The notes under the pieces: model-generated | The model's database searches: none | What the model was told of the DNA's origin: nothing | The model's input: only the letters and a program-made list of their open reading frames with translations | Made by a program: the position numbers and the translations under genes | Assembly: GCF_002900365.1 (NCBI RefSeq) | Contig: NZ_CP025979.1 | Coordinates: forward strand, 1,240,001 to 1,304,000 | Source: Escherichia marmotae | Lineage (GTDB): Bacteria > Pseudomonadota > Gammaproteobacteria > Enterobacterales > Enterobacteriaceae | Reading direction: 5' to 3' | Length of the DNA: 64,000 nt | In this document: piece after piece, positions 1 to 8,112 of the stretch | How positions within the stretch are numbered: the stretch's first letter is position 1 | Layout of the letters: the number at the start of each line of letters is the position of its first letter

Positions 1-318
1 GACGTGGTCTGGCCGAAAGAAGGCGGCATTTTCTGGATGGACAGCCTGGCTATTCCAGCAAATGCCAAAAACAAAGAAGGCGCGCTGAAACTGATCAACT
101 TCCTGCTACGTCCGGATGTGGCAAAACAGGTTGCGGAAACTATTGGTTATCCAACACCAAACCTCGCCGCACGTAAACTGTTAAGCCCGGAAGTGGCGAA
201 CGACAAGACCCTCTATCCGGATGCCGAAACCATCAAAAATGGCGAATGGCAGAGTGACGTTGGCTCAGCCAGCAGCATTTATGAAGAGTATTATCAGAAG
301 CTGAAAGCAGGACGTTAA
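1..318 (+). CDS. potD: PotD, spermidine/putrescine-binding periplasmic protein (3' end only)
   Basis: This is the last 105 codons of the substrate-binding protein of the PotABCD polyamine ABC importer; the start lies outside the window. The protein captures spermidine (and putrescine) in the periplasm and delivers it to the PotBC permease. The visible part, from D-V-V-W-P-K to the C-terminal K-L-K-A-G-R, matches the C-terminal lobe of E. coli PotD as I recall it. The frame is open from the first base to TAA at 316-318 and is followed at once by a strong terminator, as expected for the last gene of potABCD. Confidence 0.95.
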   Translation, partial: DVVWPKEGGIFWMDSLAIPANAKNKEGALKLINFLLRPDVAKQVAETIGYPTPNLAARKLLSPEVANDKTLYPDAETIKNGEWQSDVGSASSIYEEYYQKLKAGR

Positions 319-326
319 TTCAGCAA

Positions 327-356
327 GCGGGCGGAGTTATTACCGCCCGCTTTTTT
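327..356 (+). terminator. Rho-independent terminator of the pot operon
   Basis: A perfect 8-bp GC-rich stem (327-334 paired with 343-350) has an 8-base loop and is followed by six T residues (351-356). It begins 8 bases after the potD stop codon. Confidence 0.9.
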
Positions 357-376
357 ATTAAGCAAGGATGTTGCTT

Positions 377-832
377 ATGAGTCAGGACAATCAAATTTTA
401 TCCCGCGTTTTCCCTGGAGTCGGTCTGATACTCCTCCTTATTTCTATTGTTATCTTTTATAACCAGTTCACCTACAGCAAAAATACTGTACATACCGAAG
501 GGATCATTGTTGATACCGTCTGGCACAATTCACGCCAGATCGGTAATGATGGTTCATGGCATCCTGTTGTCGCATTTCGTCCTACGCCAGACTACACGCT
601 CATTTTCAATTCGAGTATCGGTAGTACTTTTTATGAAGACAGCGAAGGCGATAAAGTTAATGTTTATTATCCTCCAGGACATCCTGAAAAGGCTGAAATA
701 AATAACCCGTGGGTTAATTTTTTCAAATGGGGATTTATCGGCATGATGGGCGTTATTTTTATCGCCGTCGGTTTATTAATCAGTATGCCCTCCTCTAAAA
801 AGACGCGCAGGAAAAGGAAATCCCGCCAATGA
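377..832 (+). CDS. ymfA: YmfA, small inner-membrane protein (DUF3592 type)
   Basis: A 151-residue protein with a hydrophobic segment near residues 13-31, a polar domain of about 85 residues, a second hydrophobic segment near 115-137 and a very basic tail (K-K-T-R-R-K-R-K). This two-helix layout with a loop between is that of DUF3592 proteins; the function is unknown. An ATG at 368 would add three residues, but the AAGGA at 364-368 is correctly spaced (8 bases) only for the ATG at 377. The stop TGA (830-832) overlaps the ATG of ycfZ (829-831), which implies translational coupling. The identification as YmfA rests on position and recalled sequence. Confidence 0.8.
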   Translation: MSQDNQILSRVFPGVGLILLLISIVIFYNQFTYSKNTVHTEGIIVDTVWHNSRQIGNDGSWHPVVAFRPTPDYTLIFNSSIGSTFYEDSEGDKVNVYYPPGHPEKAEINNPWVNFFKWGFIGMMGVIFIAVGLLISMPSSKKTRRKRKSRQ

Positions 833-893
833 AAAAGTTATTTATATTGCTTTTCTGCCACTGGCGGGAATAAGCCAGCCTGTAATACCCGTA

Positions 894-1601
894 ATGAAAA
901 CATTCTTTACGGATACCACTGGCACCGTTCCCGATGGCGAGGATATCGCGCGTAAAGCGGAGATCTTTCGTCAACAAACCGGGATTGCGCCATTTATCGT
1001 GGTTGTTCCTGACATCAATGAAACCAGTCTCAGGAAAAATGGCAAAGCGATGCTGGCGCATGCGTCATCTTCATTGACTGATGTAAAAGGGAGTGTTCTG
1101 TTAATCTTTACTACCCGGGAGCCACGGTTAATTGTGATAACCAACGGCCAGGTTGAAAGCAGTATGGACGATAAACATCTGGGACGGCTGATAGAAAATT
1201 ACACACTGGCTTATTTAAATGCTGATCTCTGGTATCAGGGTATGAATAATGCACTGGATATTTTACAAGCTCAGATATTAAAACAACCAACGCCGCCACT
1301 GACATATTATCCGCATCCCGAACAAAAGCATGAGAGTGATCCGCCAGGCAGCACCTCGACATTAGGTTTTATCTCCTGGGCTGCAGCATTTGTCTTATTT
1401 TCCAGGATCTTTTACTACACGACACGTTTTATTTATGCGCTAAAATTTGCAGTAGCTATGACTGTTGCCAATATGGGCTATCAGGCTTTATGCCTGTGTA
1501 TCGATAATAGCTTTACGATTGCCAGAATATCGCCGCTCTGGGCGGTGCTGATTGGTGTCTGTACGTTTTTTGCCGCGCTGTTATGGCCGAGTAAAAGTTA
1601 A
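894..1601 (+). CDS. ycfZ: YcfZ, TPM-domain membrane protein; signal peptide out of frame
   Basis: The body of YcfZ is open: a TPM-like domain (about residues 1-120, with F-I-V-V-V-P-D and a V-L-L-I-F-T-T-R-E-P-R-L core), a linker, and three C-terminal hydrophobic segments (roughly 157-175, 188-205 and 213-230). The expected start is the ATG at 829, which overlaps the ymfA stop, but from there the frame ends at a TAA at 871-873. Adding one A to the five-A run at 832-836 restores a normal signal peptide (M-K-K-V-I-Y-I-A-F-L-P-L-A-G) joined to this body. The gene is therefore either a one-base frameshift mutant or made from the internal ATG at 894 without a signal sequence, or the sequence has a homopolymer error. 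Function is unknown. Confidence 0.7.
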   Translation: MKTFFTDTTGTVPDGEDIARKAEIFRQQTGIAPFIVVVPDINETSLRKNGKAMLAHASSSLTDVKGSVLLIFTTREPRLIVITNGQVESSMDDKHLGRLIENYTLAYLNADLWYQGMNNALDILQAQILKQPTPPLTYYPHPEQKHESDPPGSTSTLGFISWAAAFVLFSRIFYYTTRFIYALKFAVAMTVANMGYQALCLCIDNSFTIARISPLWAVLIGVCTFFAALLWPSKS

Positions 1602-1630
1602 AAGAGGTCGGTAAAATGCGCGTGTATTAT

Positions 1631-1727
1631 GCCGGATGCGGCGTGAACGCCTTATCCGGCCTACAAAACCCACAAATTCAATTAATTGTGCCCTTTTATA
1701 GGCCTGATAAGCGTAGCGCATCAGGCA
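1631..1727. repeat. BIME: two REP elements between ycfZ and cobB
   Basis: Two palindromic REP units are present: 1631-1664 (GCCGGATGCGGC ... CTTATCCGGCCTAC) and 1701-1727 (GGCCTGATAAGC ... GCATCAGGC). They fill the space between the convergent ends of ycfZ and cobB. REP pairs of this kind stabilise upstream mRNA and bind gyrase or IHF in E. coli. Confidence 0.9.
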
Positions 1728-1739
1728 ATGACTTCTGCT

Positions 1740-2561
1740 TTATAAGCCCTTCAGCAACTTCTCAACAAACTCTGGCACGACCTGACTTGCCGGGCCGTAA
1801 TATTTCTCGGCAAACTCATTGCCAACCTGGCTCGGTTCAAGGTTCAGTTCAACCGTATGCGCGCCATGCAGCTTCGCTTCGTGGACAAATCCTGCTGCCG
1901 GATAAACATGCCCGGACGTGCCAATAGCAATGAAAATATCCGCCATCGATAACGCCATATAGATTTCATCCATACCGAACGGCATTTCACCAAACCACAC
2001 CACGTGTGGGCGCAGCGGTGCCGGAAACTGGCAGCAATGGCATTTATCTTCTGGCGTGACATCGCCCGTCCAGTCGAGCACCTGCCCGCTTTGCGTACAG
2101 CGTACTTTCAGCAATTCCCCATGCATATGAATCACATTGGTATTGCCCGCGCGTTCATGCAGGTTATCGATATTCTGCGTCACCAGCAAAAAGTGATCGC
2201 CCAGGGCGTCTTGCAGTTTTGCCAATGCAAGATGCGCAGCGTTAGGTTGAATTTCTGGCTGCTGTAGTTGACGGCGACGGGCGTTATAAAATGCCTGTAC
2301 CAGTTCAGGATCGCGGTTAAAGCCTTCTGGCGTCGCGACATCTTCTACACGATGTTCTTCCCACAGGCCGTCTGCAGCGCGAAAGGTACGAATACCTGAT
2401 TCCGCAGAAATGCCTGCCCCTGTCAGTACGAGTACTCTTGGTTTTTCCATTGCTTCCGGCACCACTTTATCTCTGAAAAAAATACGCTGACGCAAACGCT
2501 CGTGCAGGCGGCGTTTGTTTTTACGAAAACGACTTAACCGATGACCCCGACGCGACAGCAT
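1740..2561 (-). CDS. cobB: CobB, NAD-dependent protein deacylase (sirtuin)
   Basis: A 273-residue class III sirtuin that removes acetyl and succinyl groups from lysines using NAD, reactivating acetyl-CoA synthetase among other targets. Visible motifs are the NAD-binding G-A-G-I-S-A-E-S-G-I-R-T-F-R near residue 48, the T-Q-N-I-D-N-L-H catalytic segment, C-T-Q-S and C-H-C-C zinc ligands, and Y92/R95, the residues that give desuccinylase activity. The start at 2561 gives the long form with a basic N-terminal extension; M38 (ATG ending at 2450) is the known alternative start of the short form. The C-terminus stops after K-G-L, about six residues earlier than I recall for K-12, next to the BIME. 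Confidence 0.95.
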   Translation of the reverse strand: MLSRRGHRLSRFRKNKRRLHERLRQRIFFRDKVVPEAMEKPRVLVLTGAGISAESGIRTFRAADGLWEEHRVEDVATPEGFNRDPELVQAFYNARRRQLQQPEIQPNAAHLALAKLQDALGDHFLLVTQNIDNLHERAGNTNVIHMHGELLKVRCTQSGQVLDWTGDVTPEDKCHCCQFPAPLRPHVVWFGEMPFGMDEIYMALSMADIFIAIGTSGHVYPAAGFVHEAKLHGAHTVELNLEPSQVGNEFAEKYYGPASQVVPEFVEKLLKGL

Positions 2562-2576
2562 AGCAACCTCTATTGA

Positions 2577-3488
2577 TTAATCGGTAAGATGTAAGAAGGC
2601 AGCTCCACGCATTCCTCCTGCATCCCCGTGACGCGCACGCTCAATGCGTGGGACACGAGCTACAGGTAAGAGATGACGAGGCAACCTGTCCGTTAGTTGC
2701 GTTGTGATTGCCGGGAAATTGGATAACCCACCACCAATGACCAGCAAATCAGGGTCAATGATAGTCAGGATATTTCCCAGACAAACCGCTAATAAATCCA
2801 GATAACGCTCAACGTGCGCCCTTGCCTGCTCATCGCCTTGATCGTAAAGCGCAATAATCTCTGGAGCCTGCAACGGTTGATGATAATAATGTTGATACAG
2901 CCACGCAAAACCGCGACCAGAAAGATAATTCTCGATACAGCCATGCTGGCCACAACCGCAACGGCGTAACGGGAAATCCAGTCCCATCATGGTTAACGCA
3001 TCGACCGGCAGACGCATATGCCCAAACTCGCCGGTAATATAGCTTTTTCCCGTCACCGGTTTACCGTTGAATACCAGCCCGCCACCAACGCCAGTACCAA
3101 GAATTAACCCCATCACCAACGGATATTGGGTAAATTCCTCATCCCAGGCTTCAGAAAGGACAAAACAGTTGGCATCGTTATTAAGGCGCACATCGCGATC
3201 AAGACGTGCGCTCAGGTCGGCACGCAGCGGTTTACCGCTGGCAGCAGGAACATTGACGGCATACAAAGTGCCATCTTCCGTTTCCGGCATTCCAGGAATG
3301 CCAATGCCAACAGAACCTTTACAGCCAAAACGCAGGTCAGCTTCGGTCACCAACTCGCACACCGCATCTAAAAATGCGTCATAGCTGTCACGCGGCGTCG
3401 ACACCCGCTTTTCCCATTGCAGTTGCCGATTGTTATCAAACACGCCAAGCGCAATTTTCGTCCCACCAATATCAAACCCGTAATACAT
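2577..3488 (-). CDS. nagK: NagK, N-acetyl-D-glucosamine kinase
   Basis: A 303-residue ROK-family kinase that phosphorylates GlcNAc released in the cytoplasm, for example from recycled cell-wall sugars. The N-terminal phosphate-binding loop D-I-G-G-T-K-I-A-L-G (from residue 6), the G-T-G-V-G-G-G segment and the ROK zinc motif C-G-C-G-Q-H-G-C (near 177-184) are all present. The ATG ending at 3488 is chosen because AAGGAG lies 5 bases before it; an in-frame GTG six bases upstream would sit on the ribosome binding site. It lies 15 bases upstream of cobB and downstream of lolE on the same strand, probably in one transcript. Confidence 0.95.
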   Translation of the reverse strand: MYYGFDIGGTKIALGVFDNNRQLQWEKRVSTPRDSYDAFLDAVCELVTEADLRFGCKGSVGIGIPGMPETEDGTLYAVNVPAASGKPLRADLSARLDRDVRLNNDANCFVLSEAWDEEFTQYPLVMGLILGTGVGGGLVFNGKPVTGKSYITGEFGHMRLPVDALTMMGLDFPLRRCGCGQHGCIENYLSGRGFAWLYQHYYHQPLQAPEIIALYDQGDEQARAHVERYLDLLAVCLGNILTIIDPDLLVIGGGLSNFPAITTQLTDRLPRHLLPVARVPRIERARHGDAGGMRGAAFLHLTD

Positions 3489-3515
3489 TGCCACTCCTTG
3501 TTTTAATGTACTGCC

Positions 3516-4760
3516 TTACTGGCCGCTAAGGACTCGCGCAGGGTCAATATTACTGGCGCGCCGCGCCGGATACCAACTTGCCAAAAGACTCAGCAACAAT
3601 GCTGTGACCAGTACGTAGAAGACGTCCAGCCAGTGTAATTCCGATGGCAGAAAGTCAATAAAATAGATGTCACTGGAGAGGAACTGATGACCGATCAGAC
3701 CTTCAATCCACTCAATAATCGGAGTAAGTTGCAGCGAAACCACCACGCCGATAACCACGCCACACAGGCTGCCAAACAGCCCCGCCAGTAGTCCATACCA
3801 GACGAAAATAGCGCGAATTAAACCGTCTTTAGCACCCAGCGTTCTCAATACTGCGATATCGCCGCTCTTGTCTTTCACCGCCATCACTAAGGTGGAGACG
3901 ATGTTGAAACAGGCTACGCCAATCACCAGTACCATTGCCAGATACATAATGGCGCGGATCATCTGGATATCCCGATACATATAGCCGTAAGTACCGATCC
4001 AGCTCTTGATATAGACATAGCTGTTGGTCACTTCACCCGCATCGCGTACCAACTTGTTGGCGTTAAAAACATCCGTCATTTTAAGGGCAATACCTGACAC
4101 ACTGGAACCCATATCAAGATATTGTTGAGCGTCCATCAGCGGGATCATGGCAAAACTGTGATCAAGTTGACCGCTTAGCTGCAAAATTCCGGTAATTTGC
4201 AAGCGCACACGTTTCGGCTGCATCAGCTTATGCTCAGGCTTTGAGTTCGGGATCATGATCGACACCCAATCGCCCTGCTTCACTTTCAACGCATCCGCCA
4301 CGCCTTTGCCGATAATAATCTGCTGTTCACCGGCTTTAAAATTTTTCCAGGCATCTCCCTGGACAAACGATGGCAGCGCGCTCAGTCGCTGTTCCTGCTG
4401 TGGGTCAACACCTTTTACCTGCAGAGCGCGCAAATTTGCACCGCTCTCCACCAGCCCCGTGAAATTGATATATGGCGCAGCGGCGGCAATACCCGGCACT
4501 TTCTGCACTTTATCCAGTGCTTCTTGCCAGTTCGTCCACGGCTGATTCACCGCTTCAATTTCACCATGCGGCACCACTGCCAGAATGCGGTTGTTCAGTT
4601 CACGTTCGAAGCCGTTCATCGCACTTAAACCGACAATCAATACTGCCACGCCCAGGGCAATGCCAATGGTAGAAATAACGGAGATCAGCGACACCATGCC
4701 GCCGCGTCGCCGTCCGCGACTAAAACGCAAGCCAATTAATAACGATAAAGGCATCGCCAT
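3516..4760 (-). CDS. lolE: LolE, inner-membrane subunit of the lipoprotein-releasing ABC transporter
   Basis: A 414-residue FtsX-type permease. One N-terminal transmembrane helix (about 22-45, V-S-L-I-S-V-I-S-T-I-G) is followed by a large periplasmic domain and three C-terminal helices (about 270-295, 315-345 and 375-400). With LolC and LolD it extracts outer-membrane lipoproteins from the inner membrane and passes them to LolA. Its ATG overlaps the lolD stop (TAATG), so translation is coupled. It is paralogous to lolC upstream: both share the M-N-G-F-E-R-E-L segment after the first helix. Confidence 0.96.
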   Translation of the reverse strand: MAMPLSLLIGLRFSRGRRRGGMVSLISVISTIGIALGVAVLIVGLSAMNGFERELNNRILAVVPHGEIEAVNQPWTNWQEALDKVQKVPGIAAAAPYINFTGLVESGANLRALQVKGVDPQQEQRLSALPSFVQGDAWKNFKAGEQQIIIGKGVADALKVKQGDWVSIMIPNSKPEHKLMQPKRVRLQITGILQLSGQLDHSFAMIPLMDAQQYLDMGSSVSGIALKMTDVFNANKLVRDAGEVTNSYVYIKSWIGTYGYMYRDIQMIRAIMYLAMVLVIGVACFNIVSTLVMAVKDKSGDIAVLRTLGAKDGLIRAIFVWYGLLAGLFGSLCGVVIGVVVSLQLTPIIEWIEGLIGHQFLSSDIYFIDFLPSELHWLDVFYVLVTALLLSLLASWYPARRASNIDPARVLSGQ

Positions 4761-5461
4761 TACTCCGCCCCCATCAGGCTCAGTTCCGCCGTCAGACGAC
4801 CATCACGCATTTCCAGTTGACGGCTCATACGTTTCGCCAGTTGCAGATCGTGAGTAACCACCAGAAAGGCAGTGCCCTGCAAGCGATTCAATTCTCCGAG
4901 CAACTGGAAGATGCTGTCAGCGTTACGCGCATCGAGGTTACCAGTAGGTTCATCCGCCAGCACCAGACGCGGGTTATTAACCAGCGCCCGGGCAATCGCC
5001 ACACGCTGACGCTCACCACCAGAAAGTTCTGACGGGCGGTGATTCGCCCGGTGCTCCAGCCCCACAGCTTTTAGCATTTCCAGCGCCCGACTGTTAATTT
5101 CAGCAGGCTTTTTCTTGCCAATCAGCAGCGGCATAGCGACGTTTTCCAGCGCGGTAAAGTCCGGCAGCAGGTGGTGGAACTGATAAATAAAGCCCAACTT
5201 CTGGTTGCGCAGTTCCGCTTTCGCCGCCGACGACAGTTTGCTCATCGGCTGACCGCTAAAAATCACATCACCGGAGGTTGGCGTATCCAGCCCGCCCAGT
5301 AAATGCAGCAAGGTACTTTTGCCAGAACCGGAGCTACCAACAATGGCCATCATTTCGCCTTCGCCCACGCTGAAACTGACATTGTGCAGCACGTCGGTTT
5401 GCACACTGCCTTCCTGATAGCGTTTGCACAGGTTGTCGCATTGCAACAGGATCTTATTCAT
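4760..5461 (-). CDS. lolD: LolD, ATPase of the lipoprotein-releasing ABC transporter
   Basis: A 233-residue ABC ATPase. Walker A is G-S-S-G-S-G-K-S-T (residues 42-50), the signature is L-S-G-G-E-R-Q (146-152), Walker B is L-V-L-A-D-E (166-171) and the switch histidine is in V-V-T-H-D. It powers lipoprotein release by LolCE at the inner membrane. The start chosen is the ATG ending at 5461 (M-N-K-I-L-L-Q), which gives the usual family length; an upstream in-frame extension runs antiparallel to nothing useful and lies inside lolC. The start overlaps the lolC 3' end by 8 bases and the stop overlaps the lolE start. Confidence 0.96.
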   Translation of the reverse strand: MNKILLQCDNLCKRYQEGSVQTDVLHNVSFSVGEGEMMAIVGSSGSGKSTLLHLLGGLDTPTSGDVIFSGQPMSKLSSAAKAELRNQKLGFIYQFHHLLPDFTALENVAMPLLIGKKKPAEINSRALEMLKAVGLEHRANHRPSELSGGERQRVAIARALVNNPRLVLADEPTGNLDARNADSIFQLLGELNRLQGTAFLVVTHDLQLAKRMSRQLEMRDGRLTAELSLMGAE

Positions 5462-6653
5462 AACGTAAAGCCTCAGCGGGTTGAGTGGCGGCAGCGCGCC
5501 AGGAAGGGTAAAGCGTAGAAAGCAGCGCGATAGCCATCGCCACCAGCGCAATAACAATGACCTGTAAAGGTTCGATAGCGACCGGTAACGCTGCGCCATC
5601 AAGCAGGACGCCGATTATCGGCATCAGATTATTTAACTGGCTGGCAAGCAGTGCACCAAGCGCAGCGCCCAGGATCGCACCGATAACGCCAGCGCTGGCT
5701 CCTTGTACCATAAAGACCATCATGATTTGTCGTGGAGTTAAGCCTTGTGTCTGTAGGATCGCCACTTCGCCCTGCTTCTCCATTACCATCAGCCCCAGCG
5801 ATGTAATAATGTTAAACGCTGCAACGGCGACAATCAGACTCAGCAACAGACCCATCATATTTTTTTCCATGCGCACGGCCTGGAACAACTCGCCTTTACG
5901 ATCGCGCCAGTCCTGCCACTTGCTGCCTTCTGGCAGTTTTTGCTGGCTTAAAGAGTCGACTTTCAGCGGCTCATCCAGCCACAGACGCCAGCCGGTGATA
6001 TTACCCGCCGGGTAACGCATCAGACGCGAGGCATCCTCAATATTCACCAGCATTTCATAGCCGTCGACTTCACTGTTGGCAGCAAAAGTGCCAATCACAT
6101 TGAACAGGCGCTGACTTGGAATACGCCCCATCGGCGTAAACTGGCTGGCAGACGGCACCATCACACGGATTTGATCGCCGCGATTGACGTCTAACTGTGA
6201 GGCAAGTTGTTCACCGAGGATGACATTATATTTCCCCGGTTCGAGGTCGGCTTGCTTCACATTGACCAGATACGGGGTTAGCGGATCTTTTTGCGCCGGG
6301 TCGATACCCAGCATCACCCCGACCGCCACGCTGCGCGCGCTTTGCAGCACCACATCACCTGTAGTGAGAGGCGCAATACGATTTACGCCGTCAAGTTTGA
6401 CCGCAGTCTCCGGGAGTTGTTGCGGGTTAAGGGAGCCATGCTCCGAAGAGAGAATTGCCTGTGGCATCAGGCCAAGGATGTTGTTTTGCAGTTCGCGCTC
6501 AAAACCGTTCATCACTGACAATACCGTGACCAGCGCCATCACCCCGAGGGTAATGCCGATAGTAGAAAGCCAGGAGACGAAACGACCGAAGCGATCCGCT
6601 GCACGCCCACGCATGTAACGCAGGCCAATAAATAGAGCGACAGGTTGGTACAT
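5454..6653 (-). CDS. lolC: LolC, inner-membrane subunit of the lipoprotein-releasing ABC transporter
   Basis: A 399-residue FtsX-type permease with one helix near residues 22-47, a periplasmic domain that in the family docks LolA, and three C-terminal helices (about 265-290, 310-340 and 355-380). It is the first gene of lolCDE. The shared M-N-G-F-E-R-E-L-Q motif marks it as a paralogue of LolE. The divergent gene ycfT begins 261 bases away; the spacer must hold promoters for both. Confidence 0.96.
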   Translation of the reverse strand: MYQPVALFIGLRYMRGRAADRFGRFVSWLSTIGITLGVMALVTVLSVMNGFERELQNNILGLMPQAILSSEHGSLNPQQLPETAVKLDGVNRIAPLTTGDVVLQSARSVAVGVMLGIDPAQKDPLTPYLVNVKQADLEPGKYNVILGEQLASQLDVNRGDQIRVMVPSASQFTPMGRIPSQRLFNVIGTFAANSEVDGYEMLVNIEDASRLMRYPAGNITGWRLWLDEPLKVDSLSQQKLPEGSKWQDWRDRKGELFQAVRMEKNMMGLLLSLIVAVAAFNIITSLGLMVMEKQGEVAILQTQGLTPRQIMMVFMVQGASAGVIGAILGAALGALLASQLNNLMPIIGVLLDGAALPVAIEPLQVIVIALVAMAIALLSTLYPSWRAAATQPAEALRYE

Positions 6654-6914
6654 GAAATCCGTCTGGTTGCTGTTAGCAAAGACACGAGTATATAAGCGAA
6701 AGCAGGATGGGTAAACGCCTGAACTGTAAGTGATCGTCAGGGCTAATCTGAAAAGTATCAGTAAATCAATCGGCTAAAGTGTCTCGTTTTCTCATCTGCC
6801 TTGTAACCTGATCTTTATCTGAAAAATAACCAAATACAGACAGATACGCATTACACCACGCCGCTCACCCCGCAGGATCAACGGCATGTTAAATTTTATG
6901 AGCGCGTTGTCCTG

Positions 6915-7985
6915 ATGAAACAAAAAGAGCTATGGATTAATCAGATCAAAGGGTTATGTATTTGCCTGGTGGTGGTTTATCACTCGGTTGTTACCTTTTA
7001 TCCGCATCTGACCACTTTCCAGCATCCGTTATCGGAAGTCTTGAGCAAATGCTGGATCTATTTCAATCTTTACCTTGCACCCTTTCGGATGCCGGTCTTT
7101 TTCTTTATATCCGGCTATTTGATTCGCCGCTACATCGACAGCGTGCCGTGGGGTAATTGTGTCGATAAACGCATCTGGAGCATCTTTTGGGTGCTGGCGC
7201 TTTGGGGCATTGTCCAGTGGCTGGCGTTGAGCGCGCTCAACCAATGGCTGGCACCAGAGCGCGATTTAAACAATACCGCCAATGCTGCTTATGCCGATTC
7301 CACCGGCGAGTTCCTGCATGGGATGGCCACCGCCAGCACCAGCTTGTGGTATCTGTATGCCTTAATCGTCTATTTCGTGGTGTGTAAAGCTTTTAACCGC
7401 CAGGCACTGCCGTTATTCGCCCTGTTTGTACTGATGAGCGTGGCTGTTAATTTCGTTCCCACACCGTGGTGGGGGATGAACAGTGTGATCCGCAATTTGC
7501 CTTATTACAGTCTTGGCGCATGGTTTGGCTCAACGTTGATGACCTACGTTAAAGAGGTGCCGCTACGTCGCCATCTGTTGATAGCAGTGCTGCTGGCTGT
7601 TCTGGCGATCGGAGCCTGGTTGTTGAACGTGTCGCTACTACTGTCGCTGGTGTCGATTGTGGTGATTATGAAGCTGTTTTATCAGTTCGAGCAGCGCTTC
7701 GGTATGCGTTCCCTCAGCCTGTTGAATGTGATTGGTTCCAACACCATCGCCATCTACACCACCCATCGCATTCTGGTAGAGATATTCAGCTTAAGTCTGA
7801 TTCCGCAAATAAACGCGGCGCGCTGGTCGCCGCCAATCGAACTGGCGCTCCTGCTGGTTTATCCCTTTGTCAGTTTGTTGATTTGCACACTGGCTGGCTT
7901 GCTGGTGCGAAAATTTTCACAACGCGCATTCAACGATCTGTTGTTCTCCCCGCCTTCTCTGCCTGCAACCAGTTACTCTCGCTAA
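6915..7985 (+). CDS. ycfT: YcfT, acyltransferase-3 family integral membrane protein
   Basis: A 356-residue polytopic membrane protein with about ten hydrophobic segments. The N-terminus (K-G-L-C-I-C-L-V-V-V-Y-H-S) carries the family's conserved histidine, and R-M-P-V-F-F-F-I-S-G-Y follows at about residue 60; both are hallmarks of the acyltransferase 3 (OafA/OpgC-like) family. Members transfer acyl groups to sugars on the outer face of the inner membrane; the substrate of YcfT is unknown. It is transcribed divergently from lolC. Confidence 0.9.
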   Translation: MKQKELWINQIKGLCICLVVVYHSVVTFYPHLTTFQHPLSEVLSKCWIYFNLYLAPFRMPVFFFISGYLIRRYIDSVPWGNCVDKRIWSIFWVLALWGIVQWLALSALNQWLAPERDLNNTANAAYADSTGEFLHGMATASTSLWYLYALIVYFVVCKAFNRQALPLFALFVLMSVAVNFVPTPWWGMNSVIRNLPYYSLGAWFGSTLMTYVKEVPLRRHLLIAVLLAVLAIGAWLLNVSLLLSLVSIVVIMKLFYQFEQRFGMRSLSLLNVIGSNTIAIYTTHRILVEIFSLSLIPQINAARWSPPIELALLLVYPFVSLLICTLAGLLVRKFSQRAFNDLLFSPPSLPATSYSR

Positions 7986-7988
7986 GCC

Positions 7989-8008
7989 ATCGCCCCAGCC
8001 GGGGCGAT
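7989..8008 (+). terminator. Possible terminator hairpin after ycfT
   Basis: A perfect 8-bp stem (ATCGCCCC 7989-7996 with 8001-8008) has a four-base loop, 3 bases after the ycfT stop. The following sequence has only a weak T-run, so termination efficiency is uncertain. Confidence 0.5.
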
Positions 8009-8112
8009 TCAATTTGCTAAACCATGTCGATTCCGGATAATGAACAGCATTGCTTATCAGAGATATGCCCCCATATGTTGAGGCATATCCTAACGAGACT
8101 CTGACAACTGTT

